Shown: positions 6,989 to 14,477 of the stretch, one piece after another | How the letters are laid out: every line of letters begins with the position of its first letter | Position numbering within the stretch: the first letter of the stretch is position 1 | Source of the DNA: Gemmatimonas sp. UBA2094 | Lineage (GTDB): Bacteria; Gemmatimonadota; Gemmatimonadetes; Gemmatimonadales; Gemmatimonadaceae | NCBI GenBank assembly: GCA_002331565.1 | Contig: DCZC01000196.1 | Span: 35,067-51,581, forward strand | Direction of reading: 5' to 3' | DNA: 16,515 bases | Notes under the pieces: model-generated | The model's database searches: none | Told to the model about the DNA's origin: nothing | The model's input: only the letters and a program-made list of their open reading frames with translations | Made by a program: the position numbers and the translations under genes

Positions 6989-8324
6989 CCGGCGGCCCGA
7001 TCTGATGTTCCCACCGCAACTCCGCTCACTGGCCGGCCTGGCCATCCTCGTGGGCCTCGGCTGGGCGCTGAGCCGCGACCGGCGCGCCATCTCGTGGCGA
7101 CTCGTCGGCTGGGGGCTCGCCCTGCAGCTGTGCTTCGGCGCCGTCGTGCTGCTCACGCCGGGCGCCGGCGGGTTCTTCGGCGCGGTGAACGACGCGCTGC
7201 TGCGTATCATGGGCTTTTCGGATGCCGGCGCGAAGTTCCTCTTCGGCGATCTGGTGTTCAACAACATCCCGGTGGGCGCCGGCACCGCGGGCGGCAATGC
7301 CCCGCTCGCGCCCGATGCCACGCAGGCGGCGCGCGCGGGAGCGTACTTCGCCTTCCACGTGCTCCCCACCATCGTCTTCTTCTCGTCGCTCATGGCGGTG
7401 CTGTACTACCTGCGCCTCATGCAGCGCGTGGTGCACGGCGTCGCGTGGGTCATGCAGCGCACCATGCGCACGTCGGGCGCCGAAACGCTCGCCACGGCGG
7501 GGGGCATCTTCCTGGGGCTCATGGAAACGCCGCTGCTGGTGCGCCCTTATCTCGAGCGCATGACCCGCTCCGAGGTGTTTGCGCTCATGGTGGCCGGCCT
7601 CGCCTCCATCAGCGGTGGCCTGCTGGTGGCGTACGTGGGGCTTCTCTCTCCGTTCTTCCCGGCCATCGGTGGGCATCTCGTGTCGGCGTCGGTGATGTCG
7701 GCCCCCGCCGCGCTGGTGGTGGCCAAGCTGCTCTATCCCGAAACCGAGGCCACCGAAACGTCCACCACGCTCAGCGTGGAATCGGAGCAGTCGGCCGACG
7801 TGAACGTGATCGACGCGGCGGGGCGCGGCGCCGTGGAAGGTGCGTTCCTGGCCATCAAGGTGGGTGCCATGCTCGTGGCGTTCCTGGGGCTGCTCGCGAT
7901 GCTCAACGCCGGTATCGGGTGGGTGGGCGCGCTGGCCGGTGCGCCGGAGCTCACGCTGCAAGGGCTGCTCGGACGCGCGCTCGCCCCGCTTGCCTGGGCC
8001 ATCGGCGTGCCTTGGCAAGACGCGCGCACCGTGGGTGAACTGATCGGCGTGAAGACGGTGCTCAACGAGTTCGTGGCCTTCCGTCAGCTCGCCGATCATC
8101 TGCAGGGCAGCGGTGCGCTTGCCCCGCGCTCGCTGATCATTGCCAGCTACGCGCTGGCGGGCTTTGCCAACTTCGGCTCCATTGCCATGCAGATCGCCGG
8201 CATGGGTGAACTCGCGCCAGCCAAGCGCTCGCTGCTCGCGCAGCTCGGGCTGCGCGCCCTGCTTGGTGGTGCGCTGGCGTCGCTCATGACCGCCACCGTG
8301 GCCGGCATCCTCGTCGCCGGGTGA
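6981..8324 (+). CDS. Concentrative nucleoside transporter (CNT/NupC family)
   Basis: This polytopic inner-membrane protein of about 447 aa should import nucleosides by ion symport. Hydrophobic segments are spread along its length (for example LAGLAILVGLGWAL, TIVFFSSLMAVLYYL, FALMVAGLASISGGLLVAYVG, MLVAFLGLLAML and the C-terminal pair). The CNT signature (G/A)XKX3NEFVA(Y/M/F) is present as GVKTVLNEFVAF at about 357-368, counting from the GTG at 6978. The late GFANFGSIAMQIAG segment keeps the Asn and Ser that contact the ribose or base in characterised CNTs. The TM-hairpin motif that usually reads GQTE is GLME here (about 180-183), so specificity may differ. GGAG at 6973-6976 lies 4 bases before ATG 6981; the adjacent GTG 6978 and ATG 7005 are alternative starts. 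The gene overlaps the DUF4334 gene by 8 bases and the kinase gene by 4 bases. Confidence 0.93.
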   Translation: MHDRRPDLMFPPQLRSLAGLAILVGLGWALSRDRRAISWRLVGWGLALQLCFGAVVLLTPGAGGFFGAVNDALLRIMGFSDAGAKFLFGDLVFNNIPVGAGTAGGNAPLAPDATQAARAGAYFAFHVLPTIVFFSSLMAVLYYLRLMQRVVHGVAWVMQRTMRTSGAETLATAGGIFLGLMETPLLVRPYLERMTRSEVFALMVAGLASISGGLLVAYVGLLSPFFPAIGGHLVSASVMSAPAALVVAKLLYPETEATETSTTLSVESEQSADVNVIDAAGRGAVEGAFLAIKVGAMLVAFLGLLAMLNAGIGWVGALAGAPELTLQGLLGRALAPLAWAIGVPWQDARTVGELIGVKTVLNEFVAFRQLADHLQGSGALAPRSLIIASYALAGFANFGSIAMQIAGMGELAPAKRSLLAQLGLRALLGGALASLMTATVAGILVAG

Positions 8325-9190
8325 AGCCATCGGTGCTCGTGTGCGGCACGCTCACGCTCGACACCATCGAGCGGGGCACGGGTGTCCACCGCGATGTGCC
8401 CGGCGGCTCGGCGCTCTACGCCGCAGCCGCGGCGCGCCTGTTCGTGCCGGTGCAGGTCACCGGCACCGTGGGCACCGACTTTCCGTTGGAGGTGCTCGAC
8501 CAGCCGCAGGTTGACTGCACGGCCGTGGAAGTGCGTGACGGGCCGACGTTCCGCTGGCACGCCCGCTACACCGACGACGGCGCGCAGCGCACCACGCTCA
8601 CGCGCGATCGCGGTGTGGCCGAGGGGCGGCTGCCGCCGGTGAGTCTCACCGGTGAACCGGGCGCCGTGCTGCTGGGGAGCACGCATCCGCGCGTGCAGCG
8701 GCATGTGCTCGATCACGTCCGGCAGCAGTGGCCCGCCACGCCGCTGGTTGCGCTCGACAGCATGGCGCACTGGTGGGAGCGCGAAGGCGCAACAGTGCGT
8801 ACGCTGCTGCCCCATGTGCACCTGCTCTTCGTGGACGACGAGGAGCTGCGGCTCGCCACCCACGGCCGTGACACCGTGGACGCGCTGCACGAACTCGGCC
8901 CCGCGATGGTGGTGGTGAAGCACGGCGCCCGTGGTGCGACGCTTCATCGCCGCGGCGCCGCGCCCATCACGATCGCCGCGTACCCCGTGACGCAGGTGGT
9001 GGATACCACGGGGGCGGGCGATGCCTTCGCCGGCGCACTGGTGGCGGTGCTCGCCTCCGGTACCGCACCAGACGTTCAGGCAGCGCTCCGTATGGCCGCC
9101 GCGGTCGCCGCGTGTGCCGTCGAAGGCGTTGGCATCGACGTTTTGCGAGGCCTCACTCGCTCCGAGGTGGAGGCGCGGGTTTCAGGCTGA
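8321..9190 (+). CDS. PfkB-family carbohydrate/nucleoside kinase
   Basis: The 289-aa cytoplasmic kinase transfers phosphate from ATP to a sugar or nucleoside hydroxyl. It shows the N-terminal G-x-x-x-x-D start (CGTLTLDTI), the PGGSALYAA substrate-binding loop (27-35), the GTVGTD segment and the second PfkB signature DTTGAGDAFAGAL (228-240). D234 is the expected catalytic base and GAGD the anion hole. It is slightly shorter than typical ribokinases (about 300-310 aa) but looks complete. Its GTG start overlaps the transporter stop (GTGA at 8321-8324), so uptake and phosphorylation are linked. The context suggests a nucleoside or ribose kinase, but adenosine, inosine and ribose cannot be distinguished from the sequence. 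The stop falls only 19 bases from the end of the convergent ApbE gene. Confidence 0.9.
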   Translation: MKPSVLVCGTLTLDTIERGTGVHRDVPGGSALYAAAAARLFVPVQVTGTVGTDFPLEVLDQPQVDCTAVEVRDGPTFRWHARYTDDGAQRTTLTRDRGVAEGRLPPVSLTGEPGAVLLGSTHPRVQRHVLDHVRQQWPATPLVALDSMAHWWEREGATVRTLLPHVHLLFVDDEELRLATHGRDTVDALHELGPAMVVVKHGARGATLHRRGAAPITIAAYPVTQVVDTTGAGDAFAGALVAVLASGTAPDVQAALRMAAAVAACAVEGVGIDVLRGLTRSEVEARVSG

Positions 9191-9209
9191 TGATGTCAGC
9201 GTGGAGCGG

Positions 9210-10277
9210 TCACGGCATTTCCGCCATGGCACGCAGCAGCGTGCTGGCGCTGGCAGTCAGGGGCGCATGTGCAGAAGTACGGTGCACGATCAGTGCCGCC
9301 AGTTGATGGTGTTCTGCCCATTGAAGGGCTTGTTCCGGTGGCAGCACCAGCAGAATGGTCGCCATCGCGTCGGCCACCATGCATTGCGGGTGGCAGACGG
9401 TGACTGCCAGCGTACCGTGGCTGACCGGCCAGCCGGTACGCGGATCGATCGTGTGGCCGTACGTCTGACCATCAGCGCGGAATTGCTGACGGTACTGTCC
9501 TGAAGTGGCCAGTGCCAGACCATGCAGCGCAAAGCGGTGCAGCGGCCAGTCGGCCTGTTCCGCCGGTTGTTCCAGATCCACCCACCACGGCTGGAAATCC
9601 GGTTTGATGCCGAGTCCGCGCAATTCGCCGCCGACTTCTACCAGATAACTGTGTATGCTGTGCTGTTCCAGCATTTCCGCCAGTAAATCGACGGCATACC
9701 CTTTGGCCAGGGCCGACAAATCGAGCGCAACACCACCCGGTTGTGTGATGGATTTCGTCACGCGGTCTGGCTGAAGCCCGCGAAAATCCTGGGCGTCCAG
9801 ACAGGCCTGTACCGATGTCTGCACCGGCGCCTCGGTACGGCGGCCTTGCGGCCCGAAACCCCAGAGATCAATCAGCTTGCCAGCCGCAGGATTCAGTGCG
9901 CCTTCACTTTGCTGCGCCAGAGACAGCGCATAGTCGAGCACCGTGTAAAACCCATCGGGAATGGTCACACGAGTGCCGGCAGCGGCGCGGTTGAATCGCG
10001 ACAGCACGGAATCCGGGTCCCAGTGCGACATTTGCGCATTCACGTCGCGCAGGATATCCAGCGCCGCCTGTTCCGGCACAGCACGGTTCACAGAGGGTGG
10101 GATCAGTGCATCGATCTGCCAGTGCGTGCCCATGGTGCTGCCGCGCAAACGCACAGACTGCGCCCCGTCCGGCAGCGGGCGGGGCGCAGTCTGGTGTAAA
10201 GGCAGATACAGATGAACAGTCACGTATACAGGCGTGGGGGCAATCGAATTGTATTGCGGCAGGATTGCCAGCGTCAC
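9210..10277 (-). CDS. apbE: FAD:protein FMN transferase (ApbE family)
   Basis: The 355-aa protein should attach FMN covalently to Thr/Ser of target flavoproteins, using FAD and Mg2+. Family motifs are intact: GSTMGTHW (46-53), SHWDPDSVLSRFN (84-96), ALDLSALAKGYAVD (184-197), VEVGGELRGLG (213-223), SGQYRQQF (259-266), HTIDPRTGWPV (275-285) and the Mg-site-like VADAMAT (301-307). ApbE is usually exported and lipid-anchored, yet no signal peptide or lipobox is visible here. Either the enzyme stays cytoplasmic or the N-terminus was lost. The GTG at 10277 is taken as start because it is closest to the preceding stop; GTG 10223 (337 aa) is an equally weak alternative, and neither has a Shine-Dalgarno. 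The gene follows DUF2271 by 20 bases in one operon. No FMN-acceptor protein is encoded in the window. Confidence 0.93.
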   Translation of the reverse strand: MTLAILPQYNSIAPTPVYVTVHLYLPLHQTAPRPLPDGAQSVRLRGSTMGTHWQIDALIPPSVNRAVPEQAALDILRDVNAQMSHWDPDSVLSRFNRAAAGTRVTIPDGFYTVLDYALSLAQQSEGALNPAAGKLIDLWGFGPQGRRTEAPVQTSVQACLDAQDFRGLQPDRVTKSITQPGGVALDLSALAKGYAVDLLAEMLEQHSIHSYLVEVGGELRGLGIKPDFQPWWVDLEQPAEQADWPLHRFALHGLALATSGQYRQQFRADGQTYGHTIDPRTGWPVSHGTLAVTVCHPQCMVADAMATILLVLPPEQALQWAEHHQLAALIVHRTSAHAPLTASASTLLRAMAEMP

Positions 10278-10294
10278 GACTTAGATGGCAATCC
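10262..10294 (-). promoter_or_regulatory. Intercistronic 8-bp inverted repeat between DUF2271 and ApbE
   Basis: GGATTGCC (10262-10269) is exactly complementary to GGCAATCC (10287-10294) with a 17-base loop. The proposed ApbE GTG (10275-10277) falls inside the loop. In mRNA this hairpin could affect ApbE translation or protect the upstream transcript. There is no U-run, so it is not a standard terminator. Confidence 0.35.
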
Positions 10295-10297
10295 GGA

Positions 10298-10816
10298 TTA
10301 CTTGATCTCTACAGCCACCGTACCGATTTCGTGGCTGCCTTGTGCTTCCGCGGTGAATTCGCCCTTGCCACCCCAGGTAAACGGCACTTTCACCACTTCA
10401 CGGCCACCGACTTCGCGCGCCACTTCCACCAGCAGCTGATATTCACCGGCAGGCAACCGGCCGAGCACGGAGTTGTCGGTGCTGAAAGTCAGGCGGTGTT
10501 CACCGGCGGCGCGGGTTGCGGCGCTGAGGCCATCCACCGCCATGTTCAGTTCGCGGCCGGATTTACGCCACCACTGACGTAATTCCTTCAGCCATCTTGT
10601 GCCTCCATTGTTGCGTGCTTTCACGTCGTACCAGACCGTGAGATTGCCGGCAAAGCTCTGGTCGGGTTTTTCAATCCAGATCACGACGTAAGGTCTGTGG
10701 TATTCCGCCGCATTCAGACGCGGCAGTTCCAGTTTCACATTCAGATTTGCGGCAGGCACCAATGCCGCTGGTGTACCCAGTAAAGTGCTGATGGCGACAG
10801 GTAAGACGTAACGCAT
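10298..10816 (-). CDS. DUF2271 domain protein, exported
   Basis: The 172-aa product has a signal peptide (about 1-23, cleaved near VPAA) and a single DUF2271 domain. Characteristic features are LPRLNAAEYHRPYVVIWIE (31-49), LTVWYDV, RWLKELRQWWRKSG (74-87), DGLSAATRAAGEHRL (95-109) and GEYQLLVEVAREVGG (124-138). The biochemical role is unknown. In Proteobacteria the family is commonly encoded beside PepSY-domain membrane proteins and ApbE, which suggests a periplasmic flavin/redox module; here the PepSY partner is absent. A good Shine-Dalgarno (GGAGAG, plus-strand 10825-10830) lies 8 bases before the ATG, better than most sites in this window. Only 41 bases separate the start from the hairpin at 10858. 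Confidence 0.88.
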   Translation of the reverse strand: MRYVLPVAISTLLGTPAALVPAANLNVKLELPRLNAAEYHRPYVVIWIEKPDQSFAGNLTVWYDVKARNNGGTRWLKELRQWWRKSGRELNMAVDGLSAATRAAGEHRLTFSTDNSVLGRLPAGEYQLLVEVAREVGGREVVKVPFTWGGKGEFTAEAQGSHEIGTVAVEIK

Positions 10817-10824
10817 AGAGAACT

Positions 10825-10830
10825 CTCTCC
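10825..10830 (-). promoter_or_regulatory. Strong ribosome binding site for DUF2271
   Basis: GGAGAG on the minus strand stands 8 bases upstream of the ATG at 10816. Host-like genes here mostly lack visible Shine-Dalgarno sequences, so this site supports the start and hints at a different genomic origin. The site is part of an AGAGA-AC-TCTCT dyad on the plus strand that could weakly mask it. Confidence 0.6.
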
Positions 10831-10857
10831 GGAAGGAAAAAACAGACTGGCAGCAAG

Positions 10858-10887
10858 ACGGTGGCCCACATCGACGTGGGCCACCGT
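10858..10887 (-). terminator. 12-bp perfect hairpin after the Vps10-like gene
   Basis: ACGGTGGCCCAC (10858-10869) pairs fully with GTGGGCCACCGT (10876-10887) around a 6-base loop. On the minus strand it lies 27 bases after the Vps10-like stop. A six-T run follows only 15 bases later (10842-10837). It is a strong transcript-ending or stabilising structure, and it marks the edge of host-like sequence. Confidence 0.65.
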
Positions 10888-10914
10888 GAGCCGGGGCCAG
10901 TTACTACGCCGCCG

Positions 10915-13900
10915 TCAGTTCCCCGCCGGCATCATGATGCCCGCCGCGGCGAGCTTGTCGCTCATCGCCTTCATGCGCGGCGCGAAGGCCTTGGCTTCGG
11001 CCACCGCGGCATCGAGCGCCGCACGCGCCGCTGCACCCTGCTTCACCAGCGCATCGCTGGGCGTTTCCCACACCGACAGCATGTTGTTCTTTGCCGTGCC
11101 GATTCGCGTGAGCACGTTGGCGTCGGCGCCGGCACCGCCACCACCGAACCCGCCACCGCCACCGAAGCCGCCGCCGAACGCGGGGAGCCCCACGCCGAAC
11201 TTCGCCTTCAGTACGTCGAAGTCTTTCCGGAACTGCGCCCATTCGGCCTTCACGTCGGCGCCGAGCGTGGTCGAACTATCGACCTTCGCGGTGATCGCCA
11301 CCACCTGTGCCTGCAATGCCGCCAACGGCTGCGCGACCTTGCTCCCCTCCACCTGCGCGGTGTGCAGCTCCATCGCCTTCGCATTGTACGCCACGCGCTG
11401 CTCGGCGGTGAGTTTCACCTCGGGGTCGGCCACCAGCGTGAGCGGTTTGCGCGCTACTTCCTTGCCGTCCACCATCAGCGCCACGGTGTACGTGCCCGGC
11501 AACACGAGCGGGCCCTGATTGCCACCGCCGCCGAAGCGGAACCCGCCACCACCACCCTGCCCGCCGGCCGGCGCACACGGGTTGTCGGCGAGGTAACCCA
11601 CCTCGGGCAGCTGCACCGGATACCCCGGAATCGCACGACGCGGCACGGGGAATCCACCGGGACCGCCGGCGCCCGCACCACCGCCCGCACCACCACGACC
11701 GGCGCCCGGCGCCGCCGTATTGAGCTCGGGCACCGGCGTCACGCGCTGATCCCAGCACACGGTCTGAATGCCGGCCACGTTTTTCGCCGCCGGCACCGGC
11801 AGCTCACGCACCAGTGCGCCGCTGCCGTCCATCACGCGCAGCATGGGGTTCTTGGCCGGCGCCTTGAGATGCAGCTGCAGCACCGCTTCGGCGGGCGGGT
11901 TCTCGCCCGTGAAGAACTGATGCCCCCAGAACTCGTCGTTGCGATCGTCCTTGCTCTTCCACTGCAGCTGCGGCCCGGGCGTGAACAGCGCCGCCTCCGC
12001 CTTCTGCGCCGCCGCGTACTCTTGGATGGGCTCGAGATGATCGAGAATCCACAGCGAACGCCCGTGCGTGGCCACGATGAGCGCGTTGTCGCGCGGATGA
12101 ATGGTGAGCTCGTCCACGCGCACCGTGGGGAAGTTGGCCTTGAGCCGGCGCCACGACTTGCCCTTGTCGAGCGACAGGAAGATGCCGGTCTCCGTACCCA
12201 CGTACAGCACGTCGGCGTTCTTCGTGTCCTCGGTGAGCGTCTTGATCACTTCACCCGCGAGCCCGCTGGTGATGGCGGTGAACGTCGCGCCATAGTCACG
12301 CGACACCCACACGTACGGCGCGTAGTCGTTGAGCCGGTGGTTGTCGACCGTGACGTACACCGTGGCCGCATCGAAGCGGCTGGGCACCACTTCGCTCACG
12401 AACGCATGCCCCGCCGGGAAGCCGGGCAAGTTCTTCGTGATGTTCGTCCACGTCTTGCCGTCGTCCTTCGACACGCTCACGGTGCCGTCGTCGGTGCCGG
12501 TGTAGAATACGCCGGCCTGCTTGGGGCTCTCGGCCAGCGCCACGATGGCCGGCCACTGCGAAATGCCGTCGTGCTTCGCGATGGTGATGTCGCTCCCCTT
12601 GAGCCCCATCGTCACGATGCTGTCGCGCGAGGCGTTCTGCGTGAGGTCGGGCGAAATGGCTTCCCACGAATCACCACGGTCGCGCGAGCGGAACAGCTTG
12701 TTGGCCGCCGCGAGCAGCACACCCGGGTCGTTGGGCGAGAGCATGAGCGGCGTATCCCAGTGGAAGCGATACGCCTCACGCGGCTGCGCGTTCGTCACGT
12801 TCTGCGCGGTGGGGCGGATCTGCCGCGATTCGCCGGTCACCTTGTTGCGGCGCACGATGTTGCCGTCCTGCGACTCGGTGTACACGATGCGCGAGTCGCG
12901 CAGATCGGGAATGGCCACGAAGCCGTCGCCGCCGAGGATCTGGAACCAGTCGTAGTTGAAGATGCCGCGGTTCTGACGCGACGCGCTGGGCCCGCACCAA
13001 TCGTAGTTGTCCTGCATGCCGCCGCACACGTTGTACGGCCACTCCAGGTCGTAGCTCACATGGTAAAAGAGCCCCACCGGTAGATTCGGCAGCCACTGCC
13101 AGGAGCGGCTCAGGTCGTAGCTCACGCCAAGCCCGCCGTCGCCGCCGATGAGCACGTGATCGGGGTTCCGCGGGTTGATCCAGATGGCGTGAATATCGTC
13201 GTGAATGACGAGCGCGGCGTCGGTTTCCCAGCTCTTGCCGCCGTCCACCGTCATGTGCAGCCCCACGCCACCCATGTACACGCGATCGGGGTTCACCGGA
13301 TCGACGCGCAGGTTGGAGAAGTACATGGGGCGCGGATTGGTGCTGCTCATCTTGCTCCACGTGGCGCCCCCGTCGAGCGAGCGGTACACGCCCGTGGCCC
13401 CCTGCGCCTGTCCGGCCGGCGCATTGGTCATCTCCTCGGTGGGCGCGGGTGCGGCCCCCGCACCGCCTGCGCCGGGGCGCGTCGCCGTGGGCGCCTCCAC
13501 CGTGGCGTACACGATGTTGCCACTGGCGCGGAACACGTCCACCGCGATGCGGCCGAGCGAGCCGGTGGGGAAGCCCGAGCCGGTGACCTTGGTCCACGTG
13601 TCGCCACCGTCGGTGCTCTTGTACAGCGCACTGCCGGGACCACCGCCGTTCATGCAGCACGCCGTACGGCGGCGCTGATACATGCTGGCGAAGAGCACGT
13701 CGGGATTGCTGAGCGAGATGGCGAGGTCGTTGGCGCCGGTGTCGTCATCGCCCTTGAGCACCTGCTTCCACGTAAGCCCACCGTCGGTGGTCTTGTACAC
13801 GCCGCGTTCACCGCCGGCACCGAAGAGCGGCCCGGTGGCCGCCACCAGCACGACGTTCTCGTTGGTGGGGTGGATGACGATGCGGTTGATGTGCTTGCTG

Positions 13901-14391
13901 TTGGGCAGCCCCACCAGCGCGAACCTCTTGCCGCCATCGGTGCTCTTGTAGAGGCCACCGCCCCACGAGGTGCTCTGCCGGTTGTTGCTTTCGCCGGCGC
14001 CCACCCACACCACGTCGGGGTTGACCTGCGACACCGCCACGTCACCGATGGCGATGAGCCCTTCGTTCTGGAAGAGCGGCGTGAACGTGGTGCCGTTGTT
14101 CACCGTCTTCCACACGCCACCGTGCGCGGTGCCCACGTAGTACACGGCGGGGTTGTTCTCGAACACCGCCACGTCGGCGATGCGTCCCGACATGGTGGCG
14201 GGGCCGATGCTCCGGAAGTGCAGCTTGTCGAACTCGGTCGCCACGGTCGTGGCGGGAGTCGCGGAGGGGGCGGAGGCACTGGGACCTCCGGCGCGGGGAC
14301 TGCTGGCGCGCTGGGCGTGCAGCAGCGCGGGAAGCGCGAGCGTGGCGAGCAAGCCCGAACGCGCGACGAGCCGGGTGGACAGAGGGGGCAT
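10915..14391 (-). CDS. Secreted Vps10/sortilin-type BNR beta-propeller protein
   Basis: The 1158-aa protein has a signal peptide (about 1-27, ending LLHAQ). Residues ~50-785 carry about ten Asp-box (S/T-x-D-x-G-x-T-W) repeats, for example KTTDGGLTW (200-208), KSTDGGDTW (258-266), RSLDGGATW (337-345), VSKDDGKTW (640-648) and LSLDKGKSW (739-747). That pattern fits one or two beta-propellers of the sortilin/Vps10 or glycosidase-like exo-alpha-sialidase type. Residues ~830-985 form a beta-rich domain, including PGTYTVALMVDGKEVARKPL, broken by Gly-rich runs at about 897-914 and 943-958. The C-terminus is a helical segment with another Gly-rich run (1072-1087). Such proteins are abundant in Gemmatimonadota and Acidobacteriota; many are annotated as glycosyl hydrolases without proof, and no catalytic residues can be assigned here. 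The frame opens at GTG 14424, but ATG 14391 starts the signal peptide directly. Confidence 0.88.
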   Translation of the reverse strand: MPPLSTRLVARSGLLATLALPALLHAQRASSPRAGGPSASAPSATPATTVATEFDKLHFRSIGPATMSGRIADVAVFENNPAVYYVGTAHGGVWKTVNNGTTFTPLFQNEGLIAIGDVAVSQVNPDVVWVGAGESNNRQSTSWGGGLYKSTDGGKRFALVGLPNSKHINRIVIHPTNENVVLVAATGPLFGAGGERGVYKTTDGGLTWKQVLKGDDDTGANDLAISLSNPDVLFASMYQRRRTACCMNGGGPGSALYKSTDGGDTWTKVTGSGFPTGSLGRIAVDVFRASGNIVYATVEAPTATRPGAGGAGAAPAPTEEMTNAPAGQAQGATGVYRSLDGGATWSKMSSTNPRPMYFSNLRVDPVNPDRVYMGGVGLHMTVDGGKSWETDAALVIHDDIHAIWINPRNPDHVLIGGDGGLGVSYDLSRSWQWLPNLPVGLFYHVSYDLEWPYNVCGGMQDNYDWCGPSASRQNRGIFNYDWFQILGGDGFVAIPDLRDSRIVYTESQDGNIVRRNKVTGESRQIRPTAQNVTNAQPREAYRFHWDTPLMLSPNDPGVLLAAANKLFRSRDRGDSWEAISPDLTQNASRDSIVTMGLKGSDITIAKHDGISQWPAIVALAESPKQAGVFYTGTDDGTVSVSKDDGKTWTNITKNLPGFPAGHAFVSEVVPSRFDAATVYVTVDNHRLNDYAPYVWVSRDYGATFTAITSGLAGEVIKTLTEDTKNADVLYVGTETGIFLSLDKGKSWRRLKANFPTVRVDELTIHPRDNALIVATHGRSLWILDHLEPIQEYAAAQKAEAALFTPGPQLQWKSKDDRNDEFWGHQFFTGENPPAEAVLQLHLKAPAKNPMLRVMDGSGALVRELPVPAAKNVAGIQTVCWDQRVTPVPELNTAAPGAGRGGAGGGAGAGGPGGFPVPRRAIPGYPVQLPEVGYLADNPCAPAGGQGGGGGFRFGGGGNQGPLVLPGTYTVALMVDGKEVARKPLTLVADPEVKLTAEQRVAYNAKAMELHTAQVEGSKVAQPLAALQAQVVAITAKVDSSTTLGADVKAEWAQFRKDFDVLKAKFGVGLPAFGGGFGGGGGFGGGGAGADANVLTRIGTAKNNMLSVWETPSDALVKQGAAARAALDAAVAEAKAFAPRMKAMSDKLAAAGIMMPAGN

Positions 14392-14435
14392 CGTGGAAGC
14401 GGGAGAGGGTGGGACTGACGACACCTGATGTTACG

Positions 14436-14469
14436 CGGGGTCGAGCGGCAGCGCTGCCACCCGACCCCG
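14436..14469. promoter_or_regulatory. 34-base imperfect palindrome upstream of the Vps10-like gene
   Basis: CGGGGTCG (14436-14443) mirrors CGACCCCG (14462-14469), and the centre GGCAGCGCTGCC (14447-14458) is itself a perfect 12-bp palindrome. The two parts are separated by 3x3 unpaired bases. It lies 45 bases before the ATG at 14391 and after the serine hydrolase terminator-like hairpin. It could be an operator for the Vps10-like gene or a second terminator arm. Confidence 0.4.
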
Positions 14470-14477
14470 ATGTTCAT

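Larger units (their letters stand above)
9191..10857. other. Compositionally foreign segment inserted in a convergent gap
   Basis: This segment carries DUF2271 and ApbE only. Counted 60-base lines at 9661, 10201 and 10321 have 34, 31 and 35 G/C, lower than host-like lines such as 8521 (44) and 12121 (40). Codon choice is also looser, with more A/T-ending codons. It begins just past the kinase stop and ends at the hairpin that follows the Vps10-like gene, so neither host gene is damaged. The family pairing is common in Proteobacteria. No transposase, direct repeats or tRNA are seen at its edges. Transfer is inferred, and an assembly join cannot be excluded. Confidence 0.6.

Noticed and set aside
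7026..8330. 434-codon minus-strand frame
   Set aside because: Antisense to the clear nucleoside transporter; the product is strongly charged and motif-free.
10861..13083. 740-codon open frame on the plus strand
   Set aside because: It lies wholly antisense to the Vps10-like gene (and its terminator), is rich in Arg, His and Val without domain motifs, and arises from G/C-ended codons.
13428..13678. Possible internal frameshift in the Vps10-like gene at the Ala/Gly/Pro-rich stretch
   Set aside because: Asp-box repeats continue in the same frame on both sides, so this is a low-complexity linker and not a break.
13156..14418. 420-codon plus-strand frame
   Set aside because: Antisense to the 5' half of the Vps10-like gene; composition is His/Arg/Gly-rich with no recognisable fold or ribosome site.
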